From Bacteroidales bacterium (GTDB lineage: Bacteria; Bacteroidota; Bacteroidia; Bacteroidales; WCHB1-69): a stretch of 27,780 nucleotides of DNA. The translations under genes were made by a program, and so were the position numbers. The notes beneath the pieces are model-generated. The model was not told where the DNA came from and did not search any database. It was given only the letters and a program-made list of their open reading frames with translations. The stretch's first letter is position 1, and each line of letters begins with the position of its first letter. This document shows positions 15,071 to 21,066 of this stretch, piece after piece. The DNA lies in NCBI GenBank assembly GCA_017964755.1, contig JAGCRI010000065.1, forward strand, positions 1-27,780, in the 5' to 3' direction.

Positions 15071-15220
15071 CTTGAACATCAGGGTTTCCACGCCCCACAT
15101 CTCTAACAAGCCATTCCACGCCGTGCTATTACGGCATTCATAACTAATCCTTGAGATGTTTTGTCCCAAAAAGAGGACATTGTGGAAATTTGATGTTCAA
15201 GGATAGCTGCAAACGCTATC
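15071..15220. repeat. Nested inverted-repeat cluster, possible structured RNA
   Basis: Outer arms 15071-15091 and 15182-15201 pair over 20 positions (CTTGAACATCA with TGATGTTCAAG, TTTCCAC with GTGGAAA). Inside are ACATCTC/GAGATGT (15097-15103/15153-15159) enclosing GCCGT/ACGGC (15120-15124/15131-15135), and TGTCC/GGACA (15162-15166/15175-15179), making a compact three-way junction with 5-, 2- and 2-base linkers. A further hairpin GATAGC/GCTATC (15202-15207/15215-15220) follows. The two positions between the outer arm blocks are G-U pairs if the plus strand is transcribed but A-C mismatches on the minus strand, which favours a plus-strand RNA. An alternative pairing ATCCTTGA/TCAAGGAT (15147-15154/15197-15204) competes with the outer stem. 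No known RNA family was recognised. Confidence 0.55.
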
Positions 15221-15391
15221 AAATATTTGTAATGTTTTTTATTCTGTTTCTATATCTAATTATATTTTATTAATAATCAATATATTAGTTACAAATTAAT
15301 TCTTTTTATTCTGGTGTCATGACAATAGATTTACTACGAGTTTGATATAAGATAATTTATTAAAAATGAATAACATGACGATATATTGGCA

Positions 15392-15511
15392 ATGGAAATC
15401 AAAACACAAATCGCTGTGTTATCCGACGGCAAAATTACAGAATTATTTTGTATGGCAGATGACTTCTGCAAATTTTTCAATTATTATAATTATAAACGTA
15501 ATAAATTGTAA
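15392..15511 (+). pseudogene. IS982-type transposase N-terminal stub
   Basis: A 39-codon frame contains SDGKITELFCMADDFCKFFN, which resembles the first residues of IS982-family transposases (KITEIFCxxDDFCKxF). After it the sequence turns AT-rich and stops; the DDE catalytic domain is missing. No terminal inverted repeats or target duplication were found, so this is an old remnant. The short match makes the family call moderate. Confidence 0.5.
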
Positions 15512-15598
15512 TATGCATGTTTCAAGAGCCACGATTTCGGCATGTTGGACTATGTGGATTAAAATCGCCAATTCAGAGAATTAGTGACGACCAGCTCC

Positions 15599-15964
15599 TC
15601 ACACTCCCAAAACCACCGATGGCTCAATGTTCAATTTGAGGCAGAGGTTTCGAGATAGCTGGTAAGAAGGCTCCATCTTGCCATGCATCAATTCACTCAT
15701 TCGTGACGGACTAATACCAAGGAGATGCGCAATGGCAGTCTGGGTGAGATTACGTTCATACATCCTAAGCTTAATAACATCCGCCAATTCAGGTTTACCA
15801 ATGGGATAATGAATATTTTCGTATTCCTCCACCATGTCACAAAGCATGTCCATTTCCAGCATATTCGGGTCATCATCTGGAACCTCATCGCCTGTCAAAG
15901 GGAGCAACTCGTCAATTCTTTTTAATGCAGCTCGATAAGCGGCCTCGCTCTTTATCTGTGCCAT
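15599..15964 (-). CDS. higA: HigA-type antitoxin (Xre helix-turn-helix)
   Basis: 121 residues. The N-terminal half is acidic and helical (ALKRIDELLPLTGDEVPDDD, CDMVEEYENIHYPIG). The C-terminal half is an Xre helix-turn-helix: LADVIKLRMYERNLTQTAIA, HLLGISPSRMSELMHGKMEP, then SRNLCLKLNIEPSVVLG. The arrangement matches COG5499-type HigA proteins. It lies 3 bases after the toxin gene and is translated second, the order typical for higBA. It should neutralise the upstream toxin and repress the operon. Confidence 0.9.
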   Translation of the reverse strand: MAQIKSEAAYRAALKRIDELLPLTGDEVPDDDPNMLEMDMLCDMVEEYENIHYPIGKPELADVIKLRMYERNLTQTAIAHLLGISPSRMSELMHGKMEPSYQLSRNLCLKLNIEPSVVLGV

Positions 15965-15967
15965 AAC

Positions 15968-16264
15968 CTAAATATTTTGAATGTCTTTAATTTTGTCATA
16001 TTCAGTGTGTGTGCCAATAAAACGGATGAAAACACGACCTTTGGAAAACCTAATCACCACAACAAGACGATAATCATTTCCTTTGATATTGAACACATAA
16101 CGGTCATTTCCAACGTAATCTACATTATTAAACACTTTCCTTATATCGCTCAAATTCTGCCAATTAGACTTGCTTGTTAGAACATACCAATCCTCTAATG
16201 GTTGTTTAGATGATGGATGTTTTGTGTAGTACTCAACAATAGTGCTCTTAGATATGATATGCAT
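15968..16264 (-). CDS. higB: HigB-type mRNA interferase toxin
   Basis: 98 residues from MHIISKSTIVEYYTKHPSSK, a usual length and start for the HigB_toxin family; the frame stays open 23 codons further upstream, but that extension is hydrophobic, is translated from AT-rich sequence and overlaps the promoter. Features: PLEDWYVLTSKSNWQNLSDI, VGNDRYVFNIKGNDYRLVV and the C-terminal VFIRFIGTHTEYDKI. This is the RelE-like fold that cuts mRNA on the ribosome. The operon order is toxin then antitoxin. Confidence 0.9.
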   Translation of the reverse strand: MHIISKSTIVEYYTKHPSSKQPLEDWYVLTSKSNWQNLSDIRKVFNNVDYVGNDRYVFNIKGNDYRLVVVIRFSKGRVFIRFIGTHTEYDKIKDIQNI

Positions 16265-16284
16265 AACGAATAAATTGATCGATG

Positions 16285-16292
16285 CAAAAATA
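16285..16292 (-). promoter_or_regulatory. Candidate promoter of higBA
   Basis: Minus-strand TATTTTTG matches TAnnTTTG, 20 bases before the chosen higB ATG. A partial -33 (CTG at 16311-16313) lies 18 bases upstream. The position supports the shorter higB start. Confidence 0.45.
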
Positions 16293-16486
16293 AACAAAAA
16301 TTCTAAAATACAGAATAATTTTCCGAAATTCAAATATTTTTTTTGAAATATGGAATATCACCAAGAAAAGATTTAGTACATTGACTTTCCCTGAAAAAAG
16401 TTGACACTTTTGGGAACGGTTAAACTAATTGGGTTTACACCATCACTGTTTCAGTTTACAATTTTCACTTCCTATCCCTAAACGGG

Positions 16487-16515
16487 TTGTCAAATCCTTG
16501 TTTTTTGTATTTTTG
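16487..16515 (+). promoter_or_regulatory. Promoter of the RNase H gene
   Basis: TTG (16487-16489), 18 bases, then TATTTTTG (16508-16515). The -7 box is a full consensus match. The leader to the ATG at 16585 would be about 63 bases. Confidence 0.5.
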
Positions 16516-16584
16516 TCAATCAATAAAAATAAAACGTAATAAATCATATTACACAGAAACTCATATTCTTAAACAACAGATTTT

Positions 16585-17226
16585 ATGCCTGAGAAAAAGA
16601 AATATTATGTGGTTTGGAAAGGTTTTGTATGCGGCGTGTACGAAGATTGGAAAAGCTGTAAGGCTCAAGTCGAGGGCTTCGCTGGCGCCAAATACAAGTC
16701 ATTCCCGTCAAAATTAGAGGCAAACAAAGCCTTTAATGACGGCTACGAGCTTTACTATCAGGAACATCCCGTTGAAAAAAAGGAAGGGAAATTCCGCTTT
16801 CTCAGCGACTCGGACCCGCAGCCGGAGTGGAACAGTATTGCTGTTGACGCGGCGTGGAACTCTGTGACAAAAGTGATGGAATATCGCGGGGTGAAGACTG
16901 CCACGGGCGAGGTGCTCTTCCATAAAGGCCCTTTTGAGGGTGCCACCAACAACATCGGTGAATTTCTCGCATTGGTGCACGGTTTGGCATATCTGAAACA
17001 GCGGGGCAGTAATCTCCCGATATATTCCGACAGCATAACGGGCATTGCGTGGGTGCGCGCTAAAAAGCATAAGTCGGTGGTGCTCCCTACCGAAAAAAAT
17101 GCCATAATCTTTGACTTGCTCCAGCGTGCTGAGGCGTGGCTTCAGAACAATACTTTTTCAAATCCCATAATCAAATGGAATACTCCGCTCTGGGGGGAGA
17201 TACCGGCTGATTTCGGAAGAAAATGA
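16585..17226 (+). CDS. rnhA: Ribonuclease HI with viroplasmin domain
   Basis: 213 residues. The N-terminal ~45 residues (KYYVVWKGFVCGVYEDWKSC, then VEGFAGAKYKSF) are a viroplasmin-like domain that in eukaryotic RNase H1 and related proteins binds RNA-DNA hybrids. The RNase H fold follows, with the acidic active site Asp88 (SIAVDAAW), Glu126 (NNIGEF), Asp149 (IYSDS) and Asp209 (PADFGRK). It removes RNA from RNA-DNA hybrids. The viroplasmin-RNase H pairing is common in Bacteroidota. The gene is monocistronic and convergent with the next. Confidence 0.95.
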   Translation: MPEKKKYYVVWKGFVCGVYEDWKSCKAQVEGFAGAKYKSFPSKLEANKAFNDGYELYYQEHPVEKKEGKFRFLSDSDPQPEWNSIAVDAAWNSVTKVMEYRGVKTATGEVLFHKGPFEGATNNIGEFLALVHGLAYLKQRGSNLPIYSDSITGIAWVRAKKHKSVVLPTEKNAIIFDLLQRAEAWLQNNTFSNPIIKWNTPLWGEIPADFGRK

Positions 17227-17233
17227 TATTCTT

Positions 17234-17249
17234 GGCAGGAAATCCTGCC
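17234..17249. terminator. Hairpin between convergent genes
   Basis: GGCAGGA and TCCTGCC form a tight stem-loop in the 38-base gap after the RNase H stop. The T-tracts are weak on both strands, so termination is probable but not certain. Confidence 0.5.
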
Positions 17250-17264
17250 GCTAATCAGGAAAAA

Positions 17265-19187
17265 TTACTGCGGCCTCACCAAAATACCGTTTTGCCAGAT
17301 TCCTTTTGAAATGACCTTTCCCTGCGGGTCGTACAGTATTCCGAAGCCGTTTGGCGCATTGGCTGAGAACGCACCCTCATATCTGCGGCCGTCGTTCATC
17401 TTCAGCACCCCCTGCCCTTCGCGGCGCCCGTCAACCATATCGCCTGTGTAGCCCCACTCATCGTTAAATTCAAAAATAAGTGTCGGGTTTATCTGCTGCG
17501 CCTGATTCACCTCGCCTATCTGCTTTATCAGTCTGAACTTATCCTGATACTTCACAATGCAAGGATAAATGGTGGCGTAGCCATGGCGGAACCAACTGTC
17601 GATGATGACATATTGCAGGTTGTTTTTGCGGAACAGCTGCAATATTGTGTCGGGTTCGCCTGCCCACGGCATTCCCATTGACTTATGGTAGTCGGAATAC
17701 ATATAATAGATTTCGGGCTTACGGCACATCATCCGCGCAGTGTCGGGCAGGTTTTCGCCGCACCACTTGCACGCCTCAATGAAATCAACCATACGTCTGT
17801 CGTTTACAGAAGTCCACGATTTTATGGATGCGAGCTTGCGGTTATCCTCCTGCTGTTTGGAGTAAGTCGGTGAAAGCACTCCGAAAGTGATGATTAGCAA
17901 TGCTATAGTTTGTAAAATCCATGGGGAAGAGGTGCGTTTTGTGATTTTGTAGAGGAAAGAAAAGATTCCGCAAACACTGCTCAAAAGCAGGAATATGAGT
18001 ATCGGCATTATAGGGGTCAGATAACGGGTGCCGCTATATTGCTCGTAATAGAAAATCAATACGCCCACCGTCAGGAACACGTAGAATAAAAACGCGAGTC
18101 CGCCTGTGGAAAGGTAGCACGCACCAATTATCAGAAGAGCTGCGAGCATAATCCCCTTTGCCCATTCTCCTGATGTTACAGGGTTGTCTTTGTTGTATTT
18201 GTGGAACCAAGTTGCTTCAGGCACCCAACGCGCAATGAAATTAGTGGAGTTGCTCTTGAAACGCGCTATCCAATCTTCCTTGGTTGACATTTGTTCGCCA
18301 TTGGCTTTTTTAAGAAAGTCTTTTTTGTAGTCGCTTCCGGTAACCCCAATGGACTGGTTGCGTGCCTCCCACGACAATACCGCTGTGGCGGTGCCGACAG
18401 TGAGAGCAGCGGCAACAACAAGCCTCAATATGAACTGGTTACGGAGGAAAAGACTTTGCTCGGCATCATTCTCCTTTATGCTTTTGCGCCATTTTACTAA
18501 CGACACAAGCATCATAATCCCGCTCCAGCCAATAAGTGCAAGAATGACTGCCATACCCATTGTCCTCACAAAATAGATATATGCTGTAACAGCCGTAAGC
18601 AATATTAATAGAACTACCAGAAGCCATTTCCGTTTCGGCTTGAAATCCCAGTTTACGACAATTATTGTCAGCAGTATTGCGGCAAGAGACAGGAAAATCA
18701 GCAAGGTTTCGCTCATCATGATTGTCGCCCAGCGCAGCAAGTCGTTGTGAATCGAGGCAAGCAGCGATGAGCAGAAGGCAAGAATTGTGTTTTTGGTCGT
18801 GAGCATCGCAATCCAGAACAGCATTAGAATGCTAAGGTATAGAAGCACCCCGTTTGTCTTTTTCACGAATTGGATATTGTTCGGCGAGACGTGGAACAGG
18901 GCTGATATGAATGCCGGATAGCCTGGTGGAAAATGTGAGTGCGGCGTTTCTTCCAGATACATGGTATTGCTGTAGCCGTGCCCGTCATACAGTGATTTGC
19001 CCAAAGCAAAATAGTATATGTTGTCCCCGTTCATGTCCAATTTCTTATCGTACAGGGCGGAGTAGTTCACAAAAAACACTACAGAAATTATAAGCAGGAG
19101 AATGGCTATCACAAACCTGTTTCGTGAAAAATTCTCTATTTTCTGCAATACACTTGTCTTGGCTGTTTCCGTTTTTTTATTATTCAT
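17265..19187 (-). CDS. GT-C-type membrane glycosyltransferase fused to MORN repeats
   Basis: 640 residues from MNNKKTE, chosen because AAAAAGG lies directly upstream; the frame extends 9 codons further. About 11-12 membrane helices occupy roughly residues 22-425. The first outer loop holds an acidic MNGDN and then HSHFPPGYPAFIS, the PPGYP motif of PMT/ArnT-like (GT39/GT83) enzymes that use polyprenyl-phosphate sugars. After the last helix comes a soluble domain (~430-577). The final 63 residues carry two and a half MORN repeats: YTGDMVDGRREGQGVLKMND, RYEGAFSANAPNGFGILYD, then SKGIWQNG. The donor and acceptor are unknown. The C-terminal MORN module would face the periplasm if the topology is standard. 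The gene is monocistronic. Confidence 0.82.
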   Translation of the reverse strand: MNNKKTETAKTSVLQKIENFSRNRFVIAILLLIISVVFFVNYSALYDKKLDMNGDNIYYFALGKSLYDGHGYSNTMYLEETPHSHFPPGYPAFISALFHVSPNNIQFVKKTNGVLLYLSILMLFWIAMLTTKNTILAFCSSLLASIHNDLLRWATIMMSETLLIFLSLAAILLTIIVVNWDFKPKRKWLLVVLLILLTAVTAYIYFVRTMGMAVILALIGWSGIMMLVSLVKWRKSIKENDAEQSLFLRNQFILRLVVAAALTVGTATAVLSWEARNQSIGVTGSDYKKDFLKKANGEQMSTKEDWIARFKSNSTNFIARWVPEATWFHKYNKDNPVTSGEWAKGIMLAALLIIGACYLSTGGLAFLFYVFLTVGVLIFYYEQYSGTRYLTPIMPILIFLLLSSVCGIFSFLYKITKRTSSPWILQTIALLIITFGVLSPTYSKQQEDNRKLASIKSWTSVNDRRMVDFIEACKWCGENLPDTARMMCRKPEIYYMYSDYHKSMGMPWAGEPDTILQLFRKNNLQYVIIDSWFRHGYATIYPCIVKYQDKFRLIKQIGEVNQAQQINPTLIFEFNDEWGYTGDMVDGRREGQGVLKMNDGRRYEGAFSANAPNGFGILYDPQGKVISKGIWQNGILVRPQ

Positions 19188-19211
19188 ACCTTTTTGATAA
19201 ATTTTAGTCAG

Positions 19212-19219
19212 CAAAAATA
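19212..19219 (-). promoter_or_regulatory. Candidate -7 box of the GT-C/MORN gene
   Basis: Minus-strand TATTTTTG, a TAnnTTTG match 24 bases before the chosen ATG (19187). It overlaps the longer start codon region, which supports the shorter start. No good -33 was found. Confidence 0.45.
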
Positions 19220-19258
19220 CAACTTTAGAGAAAACAAAATCTCACTGAACCCAAATAT

Positions 19259-19291
19259 TTTGGTAATATTCCCCGAATTTGTGTAATTTTG
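19259..19291 (+). promoter_or_regulatory. Promoter of the lipid kinase gene
   Basis: TTTG (19259-19262), 21 bases, TAATTTTG (19284-19291): both boxes match the Bacteroidota consensus. The leader is about 45 bases. Confidence 0.65.
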
Positions 19292-19342
19292 CTGCGCAGG
19301 CAATCTGCAAGACATACGTAGTGCAAACATATTTTCCAGATT

Positions 19343-20230
19343 ATGAAAAAAATCCTGTTCATCATTAATCCTATTTCAGGCAAAAAGAAGAAGGATTTTC
19401 TTGTGAATAAGATACATAAAAGATTCGATAACAGTGATTTGGATTTTGAAATCGCCTATACGCAATATGCCGGGCATGGGGCGGAAATTGCTGCGGCGGC
19501 GGTGAAAGACGGGGCGGATGTCGTAGTGGCAGTCGGCGGAGACGGCACTATCAACGAAATCGCCACACAGCTGCTCAATTCCGAAACAGCTCTTGCAATA
19601 ATACCTCTCGGCTCTGGAAACGGTCTCGCACATCATCTCTCTATTCCTACAAGTGCTGATAAAGCTTTGCAAATTATTGAAAATAAGATAAATACACCAG
19701 AATTAGTTGACTCTTGCTCCATTAACGGCAATTATTTCTTCAGCATAGCCGGCGTGGGCTACGATGCAAAAGTCGCATACGATTTCAACCATGGCGATGA
19801 GCGCGGTTTCAGCGGTTATCTCAAATTTATCCTTAAAGATTATTTTAATTACAATTATAATACTTATCTCATTGACTGTGACGGAGAAGAATTTGAGAGG
19901 GACGCCTTTTTCATAACTTTCGCCAACTCTTCACAATGGGGCTACAATGTGAAAATTCAGCCAAAAGCCTCCGTCCAGGACGGTCTTCTTGACGTATGTA
20001 TTGCAAAAAAACCGAACTGGCTGCATTTGGGCGACACCGTTGCAAGTCTTCTCCTTAACCGTATCAACCATCGTAAACTAATAGAATATAAAAAGTGTAA
20101 AGAATTGAAAATAAGAATAAAAGACGGACAAAAAATGTTTTGGCATGTTGACGGTGATTTTCGTGAGCCAGTTGACGAGATTACAATCAGAATGCTCCCG
20201 CAGTCGCTGAAAGTGATTTGCGGTGATTAG
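19343..20230 (+). CDS. YegS/DagK-family lipid kinase
   Basis: 295 residues. N-terminal MKKILFIINPISGKKKKDF, then the nucleotide-binding signature VVAVGGDGTINEIA (GGDGT at 65-69) and PLGSGNGLAHHL (88-99). This is the catalytic domain of the diacylglycerol kinase / YegS / BmrU group. The second beta-sandwich domain contains GVGYDAKVAY and the late motif MFWHVDGDF. The enzyme phosphorylates a membrane lipid such as diacylglycerol; sphingoid bases are also possible, as this group makes sphingolipids in Bacteroidota. Substrate cannot be told from sequence. lpxH follows on the same strand but has its own promoter. Confidence 0.9.
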   Translation: MKKILFIINPISGKKKKDFLVNKIHKRFDNSDLDFEIAYTQYAGHGAEIAAAAVKDGADVVVAVGGDGTINEIATQLLNSETALAIIPLGSGNGLAHHLSIPTSADKALQIIENKINTPELVDSCSINGNYFFSIAGVGYDAKVAYDFNHGDERGFSGYLKFILKDYFNYNYNTYLIDCDGEEFERDAFFITFANSSQWGYNVKIQPKASVQDGLLDVCIAKKPNWLHLGDTVASLLLNRINHRKLIEYKKCKELKIRIKDGQKMFWHVDGDFREPVDEITIRMLPQSLKVICGD

Positions 20231-20248
20231 AAATTTTTGCTATCTTTG
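20217..20248 (+). promoter_or_regulatory. Promoter of lpxH, overlapping the previous gene
   Basis: TTTG (20217-20220) lies in the last codons of the lipid kinase gene; 20 bases later comes TATCTTTG (20241-20248). Both boxes fit the consensus. The ATG at 20266 leaves a leader of about 11 bases. Confidence 0.65.
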
Positions 20249-20265
20249 CTCTCTTTTACTGACAA

Positions 20266-21045
20266 ATGGAAGAACTTACAGATAATCCCATAACTATTGA
20301 CGGAACGTGCTATTTTGCCTCCGACTTCCACTTCGGCGCACCTGACGAAGCGGCTTCGGCGGAGCGCGAAAACCGTGTGCTGATGTGGCTTGACGAGGTT
20401 CTTGCCAATGCAGACGCGCTCTTCCTGCTCGGCGATATTTTCGATTTCTGGTTCGAGTACCGCGATGTGGTTCCGAGAGGTTATTACCGTCTGTTTTCAA
20501 AATTTCATGAGATTCATGAAAAAGGAATTCCCGTCTTCTATTTTACTGGTAACCATGATATGTGGGTTGATGATTATTTTGTAAAAGAATTTGGTTTTCA
20601 GATATTTAGGAGACAGCAATTTTTTATTGTAAACGGGAAACGCTGTCTTGTGGGGCACGGTGACGGATTAGGGAAAGGTGATTTGGGGTATAAGTTCATC
20701 AAGAGGGTTTTTGCATTCCGTCCCAATGTGTGGTTATATGGTCTTTTGCATCCGCGCATTGCTTTCTCCATAGCACGGTTCTTTTCGCACAAAAGCCGTG
20801 CAATGACGGGCGCCGCCGACAATGTCTATATGGGTGAGGAGAAAGAGATGCTTGCGCAATACGCCTTAACAGTATTAAAAAATCATAATATCGACTTCTT
20901 TATTTACGGACACCGACATCTTCCTTTAGACATAAAACTGAATGAAAAATCAAGATATATAAATATCGGTGACTGGCTTGTGCATGACTCTTATTGCAAA
21001 TTCGATAAGGAAGACGCTAAATTATTATACTTTAAGAATTTATAA
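20266..21045 (+). CDS. lpxH: UDP-2,3-diacylglucosamine pyrophosphatase-type metallophosphoesterase
   Basis: 259 residues. The metal-binding motifs of LpxH are present in order: ASDFHFG (Asp20, His22), LLGDIFDFW (Asp57), FTGNHDMW (Asn96, His97, Asp98), GHGDGLG (His131) and YGHRHLP (about 215-221). The segment FIKRVFAFRPNVWLYGLLHP resembles the helical lid that holds the acyl chains. LpxH removes UMP from UDP-2,3-diacylglucosamine to give lipid X in lipid A synthesis, at the inner face of the membrane. A related phosphoesterase role cannot be excluded. The C10 peptidase gene follows after 21 bases. Confidence 0.9.
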   Translation: MEELTDNPITIDGTCYFASDFHFGAPDEAASAERENRVLMWLDEVLANADALFLLGDIFDFWFEYRDVVPRGYYRLFSKFHEIHEKGIPVFYFTGNHDMWVDDYFVKEFGFQIFRRQQFFIVNGKRCLVGHGDGLGKGDLGYKFIKRVFAFRPNVWLYGLLHPRIAFSIARFFSHKSRAMTGAADNVYMGEEKEMLAQYALTVLKNHNIDFFIYGHRHLPLDIKLNEKSRYINIGDWLVHDSYCKFDKEDAKLLYFKNL

Positions 21046-21066
21046 CAAAAACAAAATATAATTGAT

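Larger units (their letters stand above)
15046..15598. other. Spacer with structured repeat region and transposase stub
   Basis: About 550 bases between the small HTH gene and higA. The left third (15050-15220) contains the nested inverted repeats described separately. The middle (15221-15390) is AT-rich with nothing recognised. The right third holds a fragment of a transposase (15392-15511), followed by about 90 bases without a clear signal up to the higA stop. Confidence 0.7.

Noticed and set aside
14852..15169. 105-residue minus-strand frame overlapping the small HTH gene and the inverted repeats
   Set aside because: It lies in another frame than the clear HTH protein and covers the structured repeat; no similarity recognised.
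15366..15584. 72-residue plus-strand frame over the transposase stub
   Set aside because: It uses a different frame from the IS982-like residues and has no features of its own.
16389..16414. Hairpin AAAAGT-TGAC-ACTTTT with CCC/GGG flanks between higB and the RNase H gene
   Set aside because: It resembles the end of an insertion sequence, but no partner end, transposase or target duplication was found, and it lacks a terminator T-tract.
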